From assembly GCA_002707155.1 (NCBI GenBank), contig PAME01000003.1, forward strand, positions 1,216 to 65,215: a DNA stretch of 64,000 nucleotides, in the 5' to 3' direction. The position numbers were made by a program, and so were the translations under genes. Origin of the DNA: Crocinitomicaceae bacterium (GTDB lineage Bacteria > Bacteroidota > Bacteroidia > Flavobacteriales_G > Salibacteraceae). The stretch's first letter is position 1; every line of letters begins with the position of its first letter. The notes below the pieces were generated by a model, which saw only the letters and a list, made by a program, of their open reading frames with translations, did no database searches and was not told the origin of the DNA. Below are positions 1 to 7,123 of the stretch, one piece after another.

Positions 1-19
1 GTAAATTCAGAATTATAAT

Positions 20-436
20 ATGAAAATTAGTAAGAAATCTATAAAATCATTTTCAGCAAAGGTCACAATCGGACTTGAATTAGGTTATACACGTGAATTA
101 ATTGAAAAGACAAAAATTATAAAACACATTCAAAAAATTCAAAATGAATTAATTGAAAATAAAGATATATTCTTAAGCGTTTCAATTTCGGAATGTAATA
201 TTGTTATGAGTGGTCAAATCGAACCTCATTTAGTATTGAGTTTTATAAATTATCCGAAATTTCCATTAGAAATTCAATTTTTAAAGAATGAAATCGAAGA
301 ATTGACGAGAGCATTAATGAATGAGTTTGAACAAAATAGAACTATTATTGAATATTTTGATGAAACTGTAATGTTAGAAAAAGAAAAACAAATTGACCCA
401 AGGATAAAAAATAACTACTGCCAACAACGTATATAA
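20..436 (+). CDS. Hypothetical protein, cassette-borne
   Basis: A 138-residue, AT-rich, Lys/Glu/Ile-rich soluble protein that I do not recognise. No signal peptide or membrane segment is visible; the C-terminal third is predicted helical and charged. Its last codons (NNYCQQRI) lie inside the palindromic boundary element that starts near 421, which is how genes at cassette ends often finish. The ATG at 20 follows an AT-rich stretch without an obvious ribosome site, as is usual in Bacteroidota. Function unknown; existence as a gene is supported by its length and by reading right up to the repeat. Confidence 0.55.
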   Translation: MKISKKSIKSFSAKVTIGLELGYTRELIEKTKIIKHIQKIQNELIENKDIFLSVSISECNIVMSGQIEPHLVLSFINYPKFPLEIQFLKNEIEELTRALMNEFEQNRTIIEYFDETVMLEKEKQIDPRIKNNYCQQRI

Positions 437-556
437 TCCATTGCTAGTTAGAGCCTACTTACGAAAATCCTCACGGATTTTCTATTCGGTTTTTATTTGC
501 TAAATTATGTGCTAAGTCACGCAACGTATCATATACAAAACCGTTACAAGCAAGCC
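421..556. repeat. attC-like cassette boundary element 1
   Basis: An imperfect palindrome beginning CCAACAACGTATATAA and ending with CATATACAAAACC followed by GTTACAAGCAAGCC. The ends are partly complementary (AACGTATATAAT against GTATATGATACG), and a perfect hairpin sits inside (arms 463-470 and 475-482, loop TCAC). The terminal 14 bases recur exactly at 2714-2727. Seen: the shared end and the hairpin. Inferred: a recombination site of the integron attC kind. Confidence 0.5.
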
Positions 557-574
557 GAAAAAAAGACTGACATA

Positions 575-883
575 ATGAAAAAGTTATTTTTGCTGCATAA
601 AGACAAAGAAGAAAGGAAATCCAGTCCACAAAAGCAAGAGTGTAGCTTCCCTTCCCTGCAAAATTCCCTACACAGCCACACACATGCTTTTTTAGCTAAC
701 GCTCAGGTTTATAATGATAATTTTGTTAATCTAATAAGAAATTATTTGAATATAAATATGGTAAAAGTTACCACCAATAAAGGAGCCAAAGCAATTAATT
801 TACACAAAAATATGTATAACAAACAATTAGAAAAATTGATTGAGAAAAATGAAAGAGAAAACAAAAAATATGACAAAGTATAA
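575..883 (+). CDS. Hypothetical protein (possible composite of repeat and gene)
   Basis: Open frame of 102 residues from the ATG at 575; the frame is open further up to 497, but that part lies in the boundary repeat, so I start at 575. The first residues (MKKLFLLHK) resemble a similar ATG region after the boundary near 2745, suggesting both follow the same conserved leader. The middle reads like translated repeat DNA (Ser/His-rich), whereas the last 40 residues are Lys/Asn/Glu-rich and protein-like; an internal ATG at 758 could be the true start. It overlaps the next reading frame at 870-883. No family recognised. Confidence 0.3.
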   Translation: MKKLFLLHKDKEERKSSPQKQECSFPSLQNSLHSHTHAFLANAQVYNDNFVNLIRNYLNINMVKVTTNKGAKAINLHKNMYNKQLEKLIEKNERENKKYDKV

Positions 884-1140
884 TGCTTATAAACAGGCAT
901 TTACTTTGATGAAATCAGCAAAATCAGAAAAGAATTTGCCATATTCAATTGAAGCCTTCAAAAAAACGTAATAATATATTGCACTCATTTGCTAAATCTA
1001 ACCCTGGCATGCAAAAAATGGACATTAATGATTACATTCAATATGCAATTAAAACATCAGAAGAAGGATATAGACTAACTTCATTACTTAAAAAATGGTT
1101 TGACAAACAAAATCGTATAACTAAAAATAAATTAATATGA
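870..1140 (+). pseudogene. Small basic hypothetical protein, frameshifted in an A-tract
   Basis: Two overlapping frames look like one gene. Frame A runs from ATG 870 to TAA 969-971 (ends SIEAFKKT); frame B is open through 1140 and, read from the A-tract, continues KKRNNILHSFAK. Removing one A from the run of A near 960-966 joins them into a protein of about 89 residues, helical and rich in Lys/Ser. The downstream part could still be expressed alone from ATG 949. Its TGA overlaps the ATG of the next gene (ATGA at 1137-1140), so it is probably translationally coupled to the TerB-like gene. Function unknown; the shift may be real decay, programmed slippage or a homopolymer sequencing error. Confidence 0.4.
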
Positions 1141-1826
1141 ACCCAGAATTAGAAAAGTTAATTGAACTTGCCTTGGCAGATGGTATACTTACCGACAAAG
1201 AAAGACAAGTGCTTCAAAAAAAAGCACAGGAGCTTGGTGTTGATCAAGACGAGTTTGAAATGGTTTTAGACGGGAAATTACACCAATTAGAGGCTAATAA
1301 GCCTAAACAAAAAGAAAAAGTTGGAAACATTAAAACTTGTCCTGCTTGCGGGGAGACAGTAAAAGCAATGGCACTTGTTTGTTCTCTCTGTGGCCATGAA
1401 CTTAATCAAGGCGTTAAATCAGAACTGTTAAATTCAATGATAACTAAATTAGGAAAATTAGATGCGAGTGATAGTGATTACGAACAATACTTTGCTAATG
1501 TTGTGAAATCATATGCAGTTCCCAGTAGTATGTATGATATATATGATTTTGGAGTATATTGTGCAAATGCGATAGATTCCTCCGCAAACAGTTGGAGGGA
1601 GGATTCTAGTGCTTTGGAGGCAAAAGCAAAGGAATGTTTATCAAAATTAAGGTTATCGGACAGTTCTGATAAGATAAAAAAAGAGGCGCTAACAAACGAA
1701 ATTGAAAATATCTTAAAAGAAAAAAGATCTGAAATATCTAAAAATAATTCTAAGGATTGGATCTTAATTTCAGTATTATTAGTTGTTAGTTTGGCAGTTT
1801 ATTATATTGTTAAAAATTACTTTTAG
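1137..1826 (+). CDS. TerB-like / zinc-ribbon / C-terminal membrane-anchored protein, copy 1
   Basis: 229 residues in three parts. Residues 1-50 resemble a TerB-like helical domain (ALADGILTDKE, then a helix and ELGVDQDEFEMVL). A CPACG...CSLCGHE zinc ribbon follows (Cys 68, 71, 82, 85), then a variable region, and a single C-terminal transmembrane helix (about 207-226), which predicts a tail-anchored topology with the zinc ribbon in the cytoplasm. It is paralogous to the gene at 2846; the first 75 residues are closely alike and the C-terminal halves diverge. TerB-like domains are known from tellurite/phage-resistance-linked Ter networks and from many uncharacterised Bacteroidota proteins. A role as sensor or adaptor at the membrane with the SPFH protein at 3613 is inference. 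Confidence 0.8.
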   Translation: MNPELEKLIELALADGILTDKERQVLQKKAQELGVDQDEFEMVLDGKLHQLEANKPKQKEKVGNIKTCPACGETVKAMALVCSLCGHELNQGVKSELLNSMITKLGKLDASDSDYEQYFANVVKSYAVPSSMYDIYDFGVYCANAIDSSANSWREDSSALEAKAKECLSKLRLSDSSDKIKKEALTNEIENILKEKRSEISKNNSKDWILISVLLVVSLAVYYIVKNYF

Positions 1827-1847
1827 GCCAGTTTAAAATAATGTAGA

Positions 1848-1991
1848 GTGTTTTTCGCATTGCTTTTGGTGAGTCAAATAGTTTTCGTGTTCATGGATGC
1901 TTTCTTATTACCCACTTATGTCTTAGTAACCGGAGGTCTGACTATCTTATACGTTTTGATTGTCTATGGAATTTCTCGATTGAAACACTAA
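1848..1991 (+). CDS. Possible small membrane protein or 3' remnant
   Basis: A 47-codon open frame from GTG 1848 to TAA 1989-1991 with two hydrophobic stretches (FFALLLVSQIVFVF and YVLVTGGLTILYVLIVYGI) separated by MDAFLLPT, and a basic end (SRLKH). It fits a two-helix membrane protein or the last two helices of a truncated larger one. No ATG precedes the first helix. The stop codon is immediately followed by boundary element 2, so it is placed like cassette cargo. Confidence 0.3.
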   Translation: MFFALLLVSQIVFVFMDAFLLPTYVLVTGGLTILYVLIVYGISRLKH

Positions 1992-2018
1992 GGCTGCGTA
2001 CAACAGCGTGTAAGCAAT
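1992..2018. repeat. Cassette boundary remnant 2
   Basis: Short segment GCTGCGTACAACAGCGTGTAAG between the preceding stop codon and the next start. Its ACAACAGCGTGTAAG core resembles the ACAACGTGTATAAG-type ends of boundary elements in related genomes and the AACAACGTATATAA at 423-436. No second palindrome arm is present, so it looks like a truncated or minimal boundary. Confidence 0.3.
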
Positions 2019-2633
2019 ATGAAATACTACGTAATTCTCCTCATAGCTTTAATTATTGCAGGGTGCGGTCATAAACCAAAAAAATCCGTGCTGATCCAAC
2101 CATATGGCGATATTTAGCAGTCATTAATTGAAGAAATAAAGAAATCTATTGAAAACACATATGGATTTGATGTATTCATTGCAGATCGAAAGGAAATACC
2201 TAGCTCGGCTTTCGTAAAAATTAAATCACCTAGATATAGGGCCGATAGTATTTTACAAATCCAAAAATCGAATAAACCAGATAGTATTGATTTTATAATA
2301 GGACTAACTAATTTGGATATTTCTACCACGAAAAAAGATGAATCTGGGAATGTTCTTAAGCCAGAATCAAGGTATTCTGATTGGGGAGTTTTTGGTTTAG
2401 GTTATAGGCCTGGTTGTAGTTCAATCGTTTCAACATTTCGCCTTGGAACTTCAAATCGCAAACTGTTATTGGAAAGGATCAAGAAAGTCTGTAATCACGA
2501 GCTAGGTCACAACTTTGGACTTCCACATTGTACCAGCAGCGAAACTTGTGTTTTAAGAGATGCCGCAGAAACGATAAAAACAGTCGATAATGTTGATGAC
2601 ACCCTTTGCAATATTTGTAAAGCCAAAATATAA
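2019..2633 (+). pseudogene. Archaemetzincin-like zinc metalloprotease lipoprotein, interrupted by in-frame TAG
   Basis: From ATG 2019 the frame gives a lipoprotein signal (MKYYVILLIALIIAGC), reaches an in-frame TAG at 2115-2117, then stays open to 2633. The rest carries HELGHNFGLPHC (2494 onward), matching the archaemetzincin HExxHxxGxxxC signature, followed by CVL and a final CNIC. Two deviations from the usual pattern are visible: five rather than four residues between the first two cysteines, and Leu where the Met-turn methionine is expected. The only downstream in-frame ATG (2313) would drop about half the protein but keep the metal site. Archaemetzincins are small zinc aminopeptidase-like enzymes. 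Either a nonsense-inactivated gene or a shortened cytoplasmic product. Confidence 0.65.
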
Positions 2634-2636
2634 AAA

Positions 2637-2727
2637 TGCTTATAACATAGGCTACACTTCATGCCTTAAATTCCCTATATTCGAGAGGCGGCACGAAAGT
2701 GTAGCCTAGAAACGTTACAAGCAAGCC
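2637..2727. repeat. attC-like cassette boundary element 3
   Basis: A clear two-level palindrome. Inner arms TAGGCTACACTT (2648-2659) and AAGTGTAGCCTA (2697-2708) are perfect complements over 12 bases; outer arms GCTTATAAC (2638-2646) and GTTACAAGC (2714-2722) pair with one mismatch, offset by a few unpaired bases. This nested-arm architecture is what folded integron attC sites show. The right end GTTACAAGCAAGCC is identical to that of element 1. The 60 bases downstream also resemble those after element 1 (both contain TGACAYAATGAA). Confidence 0.6.
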
Positions 2728-2845
2728 AAAAAAGATAATGACACAATGAAGATGATATTTTATGCAACATAAAAAAGAAATAGTGAAATAACTTTAAGAT
2801 ATTGAGAAAACTCTATTAGCAAATAATTATTAAAATTTATTTAAG

Positions 2846-3559
2846 ATGAAACCAGAATTAGAAAACTTAATTAACATGGCTCTTGTCGATGGGGTCGTGA
2901 CAGAAAAAGAAAAAGCAATTATACTGCGTAAAGCCGAAGCTTTAGGTGAAGATATTGATGAGGTAGAAATGATTCTTGATGGAAAACGGCATCAATTAGA
3001 AGTTAGTAAGCCAAAGCAAAAAGAAAAAGTTGGTAATATAAAAACATGCCCTGCTTGCGGTGCTTCAGTAAAGGCAATGTCACTTAGCTGTTCGGATTGT
3101 GACCATGAATTTTCAAATTTAAAAGGTAATAATAGTTTAACTGATTTAATGAATAAATTATCAAGTATAAAAGGAGATACAAAAAGCTACGAAAATGAAG
3201 CGAAACGAGTGAATATAATAAAAGACCACCCAATTTCTAATGATAAGGAAACTATGTTTGAATTTCTTACATATATGAGTAGTAAAGTGTTATCTGTAAA
3301 TACTGTATCAGATGAGATTAATGCATATCAGGGAAGAGCTATTGAGATAATTTCTAAATTGAGACTCATATGCTCTAATGATCTCTCACTAATGAATCAG
3401 CTAGACAAAATAGAGAATCAAATGAATAGAAAGAAGTCTAAGAATGGTTTAGGTTACATTATAAGGTGGGTTTTTGGATCTATCGCATGGTGCTTGATTA
3501 CATATTTAATGATAGCAACGATAGCTAGAATATTTGGCGCACACTGGTGGCCATTTTAA
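2846..3559 (+). CDS. TerB-like / zinc-ribbon / C-terminal membrane-anchored protein, copy 2
   Basis: 237 residues with the same plan as the protein at 1137: TerB-like N-terminus (MALVDGVVTEKEKA, then EALGEDIDEVEMIL), zinc ribbon with Cys 68, 71, 82, 85 (CPACG...CSDCDHE), a divergent helical middle, and a C-terminal hydrophobic segment (about 208-231) ending in HWWPF. The segment KPKQKEKVGNIKTCPACG is identical in both paralogs, arguing for a duplication or selection on the zinc-ribbon region. It lies 53 bases ahead of the SPFH gene on the same strand and likely forms one unit with it. Biochemical role unknown. Confidence 0.8.
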   Translation: MKPELENLINMALVDGVVTEKEKAIILRKAEALGEDIDEVEMILDGKRHQLEVSKPKQKEKVGNIKTCPACGASVKAMSLSCSDCDHEFSNLKGNNSLTDLMNKLSSIKGDTKSYENEAKRVNIIKDHPISNDKETMFEFLTYMSSKVLSVNTVSDEINAYQGRAIEIISKLRLICSNDLSLMNQLDKIENQMNRKKSKNGLGYIIRWVFGSIAWCLITYLMIATIARIFGAHWWPF

Positions 3560-3612
3560 AATTAAATCAGTAAATAACAAACTCAACTTTTACGAAATAA
3601 AAAATAAATAAT

Positions 3613-4962
3613 ATGGCACTATTCGGGAAAAAAACAGAAGGCGGATTAATGGATGTAATCCGCTGTGATGAACAAGAATATCTTGTTTGGAAATGGCGAC
3701 CTTCAGGCGAAGTCAATTCAACAAAAAAAGAAAATGCAATACGTTATGGTAGCAGTTTACGTATAAAAGATGGAGAACTTGCCGTCTTTGTTTACAAACA
3801 AAAAGATGGCGAAATGCAAGATTTTATTTTAGGACCACATGACCAAACAATAAAAACTGCAAACTTCCCTATTTTAACAAGTATTGTTGGCGCTGCTTTT
3901 GGTGGCTCATCTCCCTTTCAGGCAGAAGTCTATTTTATAAACTTATCTGGTAACATTCAAATTCGTTTTGGTGTGCCTTATTTTGATGTTTTCGACCCAA
4001 GGTTTATGGATTTTGCTGTACCAATGGCTGTGCGAGGTACTATAACCTTTAATGTCACAGACTACAAAGGTTTTATAAAATTAAACCGTCTAATAAACTT
4101 TGAATTAGACGACTTTAAAAGGCAAATTAAAGATGCTGTAACCAAATATATTAAAGGTGTTGTAACGAACATACCAGCAGACAATGGTATACCTGTTTTA
4201 CAAATGGAAAGGAAAATACTTGAGATTAATGATTTAGTTGCAAAGTATTTGGGTAGCAGACTTGAAACAGATTTTGGTGTAAACATGAAAGGTTTGGATA
4301 TTGCGGCACTTGAAGTTGACAAAGAAGCTGAAGGTTATTCTGAATTAAGAAAAGTTACAGCGGAACAAACGACAAAAACTGTTGGTGCTCAAACTGACGT
4401 AAATATTAAAAATCTACAGGATACGCAAGAAATTAATGCTAAGAATATGGAAGAAACTCTTCGTATCCAAAGAGAAGAAGCACAAAGAGCTCAAAAACTA
4501 CAAACAGAAACTCAGAATATTTCTGCTCACCAACTAAACCAACAAACAGAAGTTGCTAAAACAGCAGCAGAAAGCATGGGGAAAATGGGTTCTGGTGGTA
4601 GTGGTGGCTCTGGAGGCGGAGGCGGTATGATGGATCCCGGCTCAATGATGGCAAGTATGGCAATGGGCGGTGCAGTCGGCTCTGGTATGGCAGGTGCTGT
4701 CGGTGGGATGATGCAAGGAATGAACGAGCAAAAACAAACACCACCACCTCCTCCACAAGTTCAATATAATATTTCAGTAAATGGACAACAAAGTGGCCCG
4801 TTTGGTTGGCAACAATTGCAACAGATGGTACAAAGTGGACAATTTACAAAAGACACTTATGTATGGAAGCAGGGTATGGCAAATTGGGAATTAGCAGGAA
4901 ATGTTCAGGAATTATCATCATTATTTGGGGCAGTTCCTCCTCCGCCACCGCCAGCACCTTAA
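3613..4962 (+). CDS. SPFH/band-7 family protein with C-terminal GYF_2 domain
   Basis: 449 residues. Residues 1-270 form an SPFH domain of the YdjI / 'virion core protein' type (start MALFGKKTEGGLMDVIRCD; FGVPYFDVFDPRF; NFELDDFKRQI). A coiled-coil heptad region follows (about 240-315), then a Gly/Met-rich linker, a GYF_2 domain (about 383-435: GQQSGPFGWQQLQQM...TYVWKQGMANWE) and a proline-rich tail. SPFH proteins assemble into ring- or sheet-like scaffolds on membranes; GYF_2 domains bind peptides, often proline-rich ones. The protein carries both a GYF_2 domain and proline runs, so self-association or pairing with the next gene is plausible. Neighbours suggest a five-gene membrane module. Confidence 0.85.
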   Translation: MALFGKKTEGGLMDVIRCDEQEYLVWKWRPSGEVNSTKKENAIRYGSSLRIKDGELAVFVYKQKDGEMQDFILGPHDQTIKTANFPILTSIVGAAFGGSSPFQAEVYFINLSGNIQIRFGVPYFDVFDPRFMDFAVPMAVRGTITFNVTDYKGFIKLNRLINFELDDFKRQIKDAVTKYIKGVVTNIPADNGIPVLQMERKILEINDLVAKYLGSRLETDFGVNMKGLDIAALEVDKEAEGYSELRKVTAEQTTKTVGAQTDVNIKNLQDTQEINAKNMEETLRIQREEAQRAQKLQTETQNISAHQLNQQTEVAKTAAESMGKMGSGGSGGSGGGGGMMDPGSMMASMAMGGAVGSGMAGAVGGMMQGMNEQKQTPPPPPQVQYNISVNGQQSGPFGWQQLQQMVQSGQFTKDTYVWKQGMANWELAGNVQELSSLFGAVPPPPPPAP

Positions 4963-4987
4963 TTTATCAATCAATAAAATAAATATT

Positions 4988-5341
4988 ATGGATGATAGTA
5001 GTTTTTTTTCAATAGACAGATTAGTAGAATTCGGAATGGGTATGGCTGTTGCTCAACAAATGGTAAAAACCATGAATGAATCAATGACTTATATGCACAT
5101 TCCAGGTGCAATGAACTCAATGGAGAAACCAAAAGAAAAGTTTTTCTATGCTATGATTGAAGGCAATCAAGCAGGCCCATTTTCTGAACAAGAATTGGCT
5201 CGCTTGATAGCTGAAAAGAAAGTTTCAAAAGAAACTTATATATGGATGCCATCAATGCCAAACTGGAAAATGGCAGAACAAATACCAGAAGTTTTAAAAT
5301 TGGTTGCATTATCTCCACCACCGTTTCAACAAAATAAATAG
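4988..5341 (+). CDS. GYF_2-domain protein
   Basis: 117 residues from ATG 4988, chosen because the upstream in-frame part overlaps the SPFH gene's proline-rich end. The C-terminal half is a GYF_2 domain (FYAMIEGNQAGPFSEQEL...TYIWMPSMPNWKMAE) closely like that of the preceding protein, and the tail is proline-containing (SPPPFQQ). The N-terminal 50 residues are Met-rich and amphipathic (VEFGMGMAVAQQMV). It lies 25 bases after the SPFH gene. It probably acts in the same complex; it could be derived from the SPFH gene's 3' end by duplication. Confidence 0.75.
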   Translation: MDDSSFFSIDRLVEFGMGMAVAQQMVKTMNESMTYMHIPGAMNSMEKPKEKFFYAMIEGNQAGPFSEQELARLIAEKKVSKETYIWMPSMPNWKMAEQIPEVLKLVALSPPPFQQNK

Positions 5342-5344
5342 CTT

Positions 5345-5689
5345 ATGAAAATAAATTTTGTACAAACAATAATAGCCATAGCAGTAAGTGCTCTTATCGC
5401 TTATGGCTTGTATCATTTTCACAATGGTGTAAACCAAATGCTTCTAAGTATTGGCAGTTTTGTGTTTTTATCAGTTACACTGGCTTTAAGTATAGGTGTA
5501 AACTTTGAGCAATCACGAACAACAACAAATATTAGAGTTGTATCGGGTATTTTCTTTGGACTAGCATTAGCAAGTAATTTAGTATTCTCAATTTTTAAGT
5601 TTTCAACTCCAAGTTATGTAATTACTAACGGGATTTTATTATTGATTTTTGTTTTAATTGTATATTCAATAAATAAAGCGAAACAATGA
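5345..5689 (+). CDS. Four-helix integral membrane protein
   Basis: 114 residues with four hydrophobic segments (about 6-23, 31-50, 64-83 and 92-110), short loops and a basic end (NKAKQ). It begins 3 bases after the GYF_2 gene, so co-translation is likely. No family recognised. As the last member of the TerB/SPFH/GYF module it is a candidate membrane partner or effector; nothing in the sequence gives a catalytic role. Confidence 0.7.
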   Translation: MKINFVQTIIAIAVSALIAYGLYHFHNGVNQMLLSIGSFVFLSVTLALSIGVNFEQSRTTTNIRVVSGIFFGLALASNLVFSIFKFSTPSYVITNGILLLIFVLIVYSINKAKQ

Positions 5690-5730
5690 TAATAGAATTT
5701 TAAAAGTAGTAATGTGAACATTTAGGATAA

Positions 5731-5973
5731 GGGAAAACACACCTTACCTTCGCTGAAAGGCAAATTGTCAAAACACACAGAGCCAACGCTCGACCAAATT
5801 TTACCAAAGAGCCTTCCAGCCCTTCCCACATAGCAAGTGGTCAAAAAGAAAAGAATTATAGCAAATTGAATGAAATACAAAAGGAAATACATGGGAAGAA
5901 AGGTCAGTTGGTAACACGCAATATAAAAAATTGGGTAGATAGTGCTAAATATGAATATTTTAACAACAAATAA
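5731..5973 (+). pseudogene. Open frame without start codon, probable gene remnant
   Basis: An 80-codon open frame without an ATG, bounded by TAA at 5728 and TAA at 5971. The first half looks like translated repeat DNA (contains GCCAACGCTC, a motif also near 696 as GCTAACGCTC). The last 40 codons are protein-like (KLNEIQKEIHGKKG, then NIKNWVDSAKYEYF). It may be the 3' end of a truncated cassette gene. No family recognised. Confidence 0.25.
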
Positions 5974-6006
5974 ACAGCGTGGTAGTTTGAAAGTTTTGTG
6001 TTTAAA

Positions 6007-6042
6007 TTACCCAACATTTTCATATTGCCAACGTTAGCAAGT
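6007..6042. repeat. Cassette boundary 4 (right end, GTTAGCAAG)
   Basis: Contains TTGCCAACGTTAGCAAGT. The 9-mer GTTAGCAAG (6033-6041) is the exact reverse complement of CTTGCTAAC at 6634-6642, so the two flank the parDE pair in opposite orientation, as the start and end of consecutive attC sites would. TTACCCAA at 6007-6014 has a 7-of-8 partner at 5931-5938, which may be an inner arm. Confidence 0.4.
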
Positions 6043-6082
6043 ATTGCGCCCGGGATAGAATTGGAATACAAACCGATTCATT

Positions 6083-6104
6083 TTTGGTGTATATTTACAC
6101 CAAA
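6083..6104. promoter_or_regulatory. Palindromic operator of parDE
   Basis: A perfect inverted repeat with 9-base arms TTTGGTGTA / TACACCAAA around TATT, ending 9 bases before the parD start codon. Antitoxins of the ParD/CopG ribbon-helix-helix type autorepress by binding such palindromes, so this is the likely operator. It also rules out an earlier in-frame start at 6084. Confidence 0.65.
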
Positions 6105-6113
6105 CTTAGAATT

Positions 6114-6353
6114 ATGGCAAGACAAAGTATCTCACTAACAAATCCAAACGACGAATGGCTGAAGAGTCAGGTCGCCAATGAAGAATATTCAAGCAAAAGC
6201 GAGGTTATTAATGACTTAGTGAGACAAGCTAGAAACCAGCAAGCCCAAGTTGATTGGCTGAGAAATAAACTTGAGAGTGCAGAAGCTAGTGGATTTACGT
6301 CAGAAAGCAAGGAAGCTATTTTGAAAGCATCCAAAGCAAGATTGAATGCCTAA
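6114..6353 (+). CDS. parD: ParD-family antitoxin (ribbon-helix-helix)
   Basis: 79 residues: MARQSISLTNPNDEWLKSQV opens the ribbon-helix-helix domain, followed by EEYSSKSEVINDLVRQAR, the typical ParD/CopG second helix, and a charged C-terminal arm that would wrap the toxin. It neutralises the ParE toxin encoded next and probably represses its own operon at the palindrome 6083-6104. The stop overlaps the toxin start by 8 bases. A toxin-antitoxin pair in a cassette array is a known stabiliser of such arrays. Confidence 0.9.
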   Translation: MARQSISLTNPNDEWLKSQVANEEYSSKSEVINDLVRQARNQQAQVDWLRNKLESAEASGFTSESKEAILKASKARLNA

Positions 6354-6624
6354 CTACAAACTGAGTAAAGAAGCCAGAAATGACCTTACTCGAATTCAGC
6401 AATATGGAGTTAGAAAATTTGGCGAAGCTCAAGCAGACAACTATTTTAATCAGTTCTTTGAATTAATTGCAGAGAGGCCTCTTGCCTTTGAATCAGTCGA
6501 ATTCATTAAACCCGGATACCGAAGGTGTTTATGCGGTGTTGACAGTATTTTCTACCGAACCGAAAAAGATAATGTCGAAATCATGGCAATTGTTGGTCGA
6601 CAGGATATTTCCCTGATATTATAA
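6346..6624 (+). CDS. parE: ParE/RelE-superfamily toxin
   Basis: 92 residues with the ParE pattern: MPNYKLSKEARNDLTRIQQY (helical hairpin), FGEAQADNYFNQFFELI, then the strand region ending YRRCLCGVDSIFYRTEK and VEIMAIVGRQDI. ParE toxins poison DNA gyrase; RelE-like members cut ribosome-bound mRNA, and the sequence fits ParE better. It overlaps parD by 8 bases and ends 9 bases before the CTTGCTAAC boundary motif. Confidence 0.9.
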   Translation: MPNYKLSKEARNDLTRIQQYGVRKFGEAQADNYFNQFFELIAERPLAFESVEFIKPGYRRCLCGVDSIFYRTEKDNVEIMAIVGRQDISLIL

Positions 6625-6629
6625 CAAAG

Positions 6630-7123
6630 CACGCTTGCTAACAACAACTTAAAGGCAAATGCTAGCGATAGTGTAAATTTGAAACAATTGAAATTTAAGA
6701 ACCATTTCCCGAGTTCCGAAGAGTCTGCCAAGGGCAGTAAGTGTATTGCCGGCCAGGCAGGGTTCCAGCCGCACCCAATCAAAACGCAATAGGAATGAAT
6801 ATTTTGCCTACGCTTCCAAAAGCATTTATCCCGCAATTTACTGATCATTAGGGTGATATAATCTATTCGGTACGATATATAAACATCCTTTACAAAGTTA
6901 TATTTACATCGATTACACTTTTTTAGGGTTGCAGTGCGCAGGAGAGAATAAACGTTGACTCAGAATACTATTTTGAAATTTAAGCACACTTTTATAAACC
7001 CCTAACTCTTGCCTGGTGAGTTCTTAGCGCCAATCATAATTTCATTTAAACAACTTCAACAAATAGTCTACATACAAGCAAAAACTGTAATTTCGCCGTT
7101 TAACAATTGAAACACTTTTTACC
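6630..7123. other. Non-coding stretch after the cassette array
   Basis: It starts with boundary motif CTTGCTAACAACAACTT (6634-6650), the right edge of the recognisable array. A GC-richer patch at about 6715-6785 differs from the AT-rich surroundings and may be unrelated inserted DNA. The remaining bases up to the ATG at 7124 hold no open frame or motif I can support. No closing GTTAGCAAG partner of the boundary was found. Confidence 0.5.

Noticed and set aside
471-683. Minus-strand 70-codon open frame
   Set aside because: It lies across the palindromic boundary element and its translation (ending in LANKNRIENP) is typical of repeat DNA read in the wrong strand; no start or family support.
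2019-2633. TAG as a reassigned sense codon
   Set aside because: Other genes in the window use TAG as their terminal stop (for example the YadA-like gene at 30022), so general reassignment is not supported.
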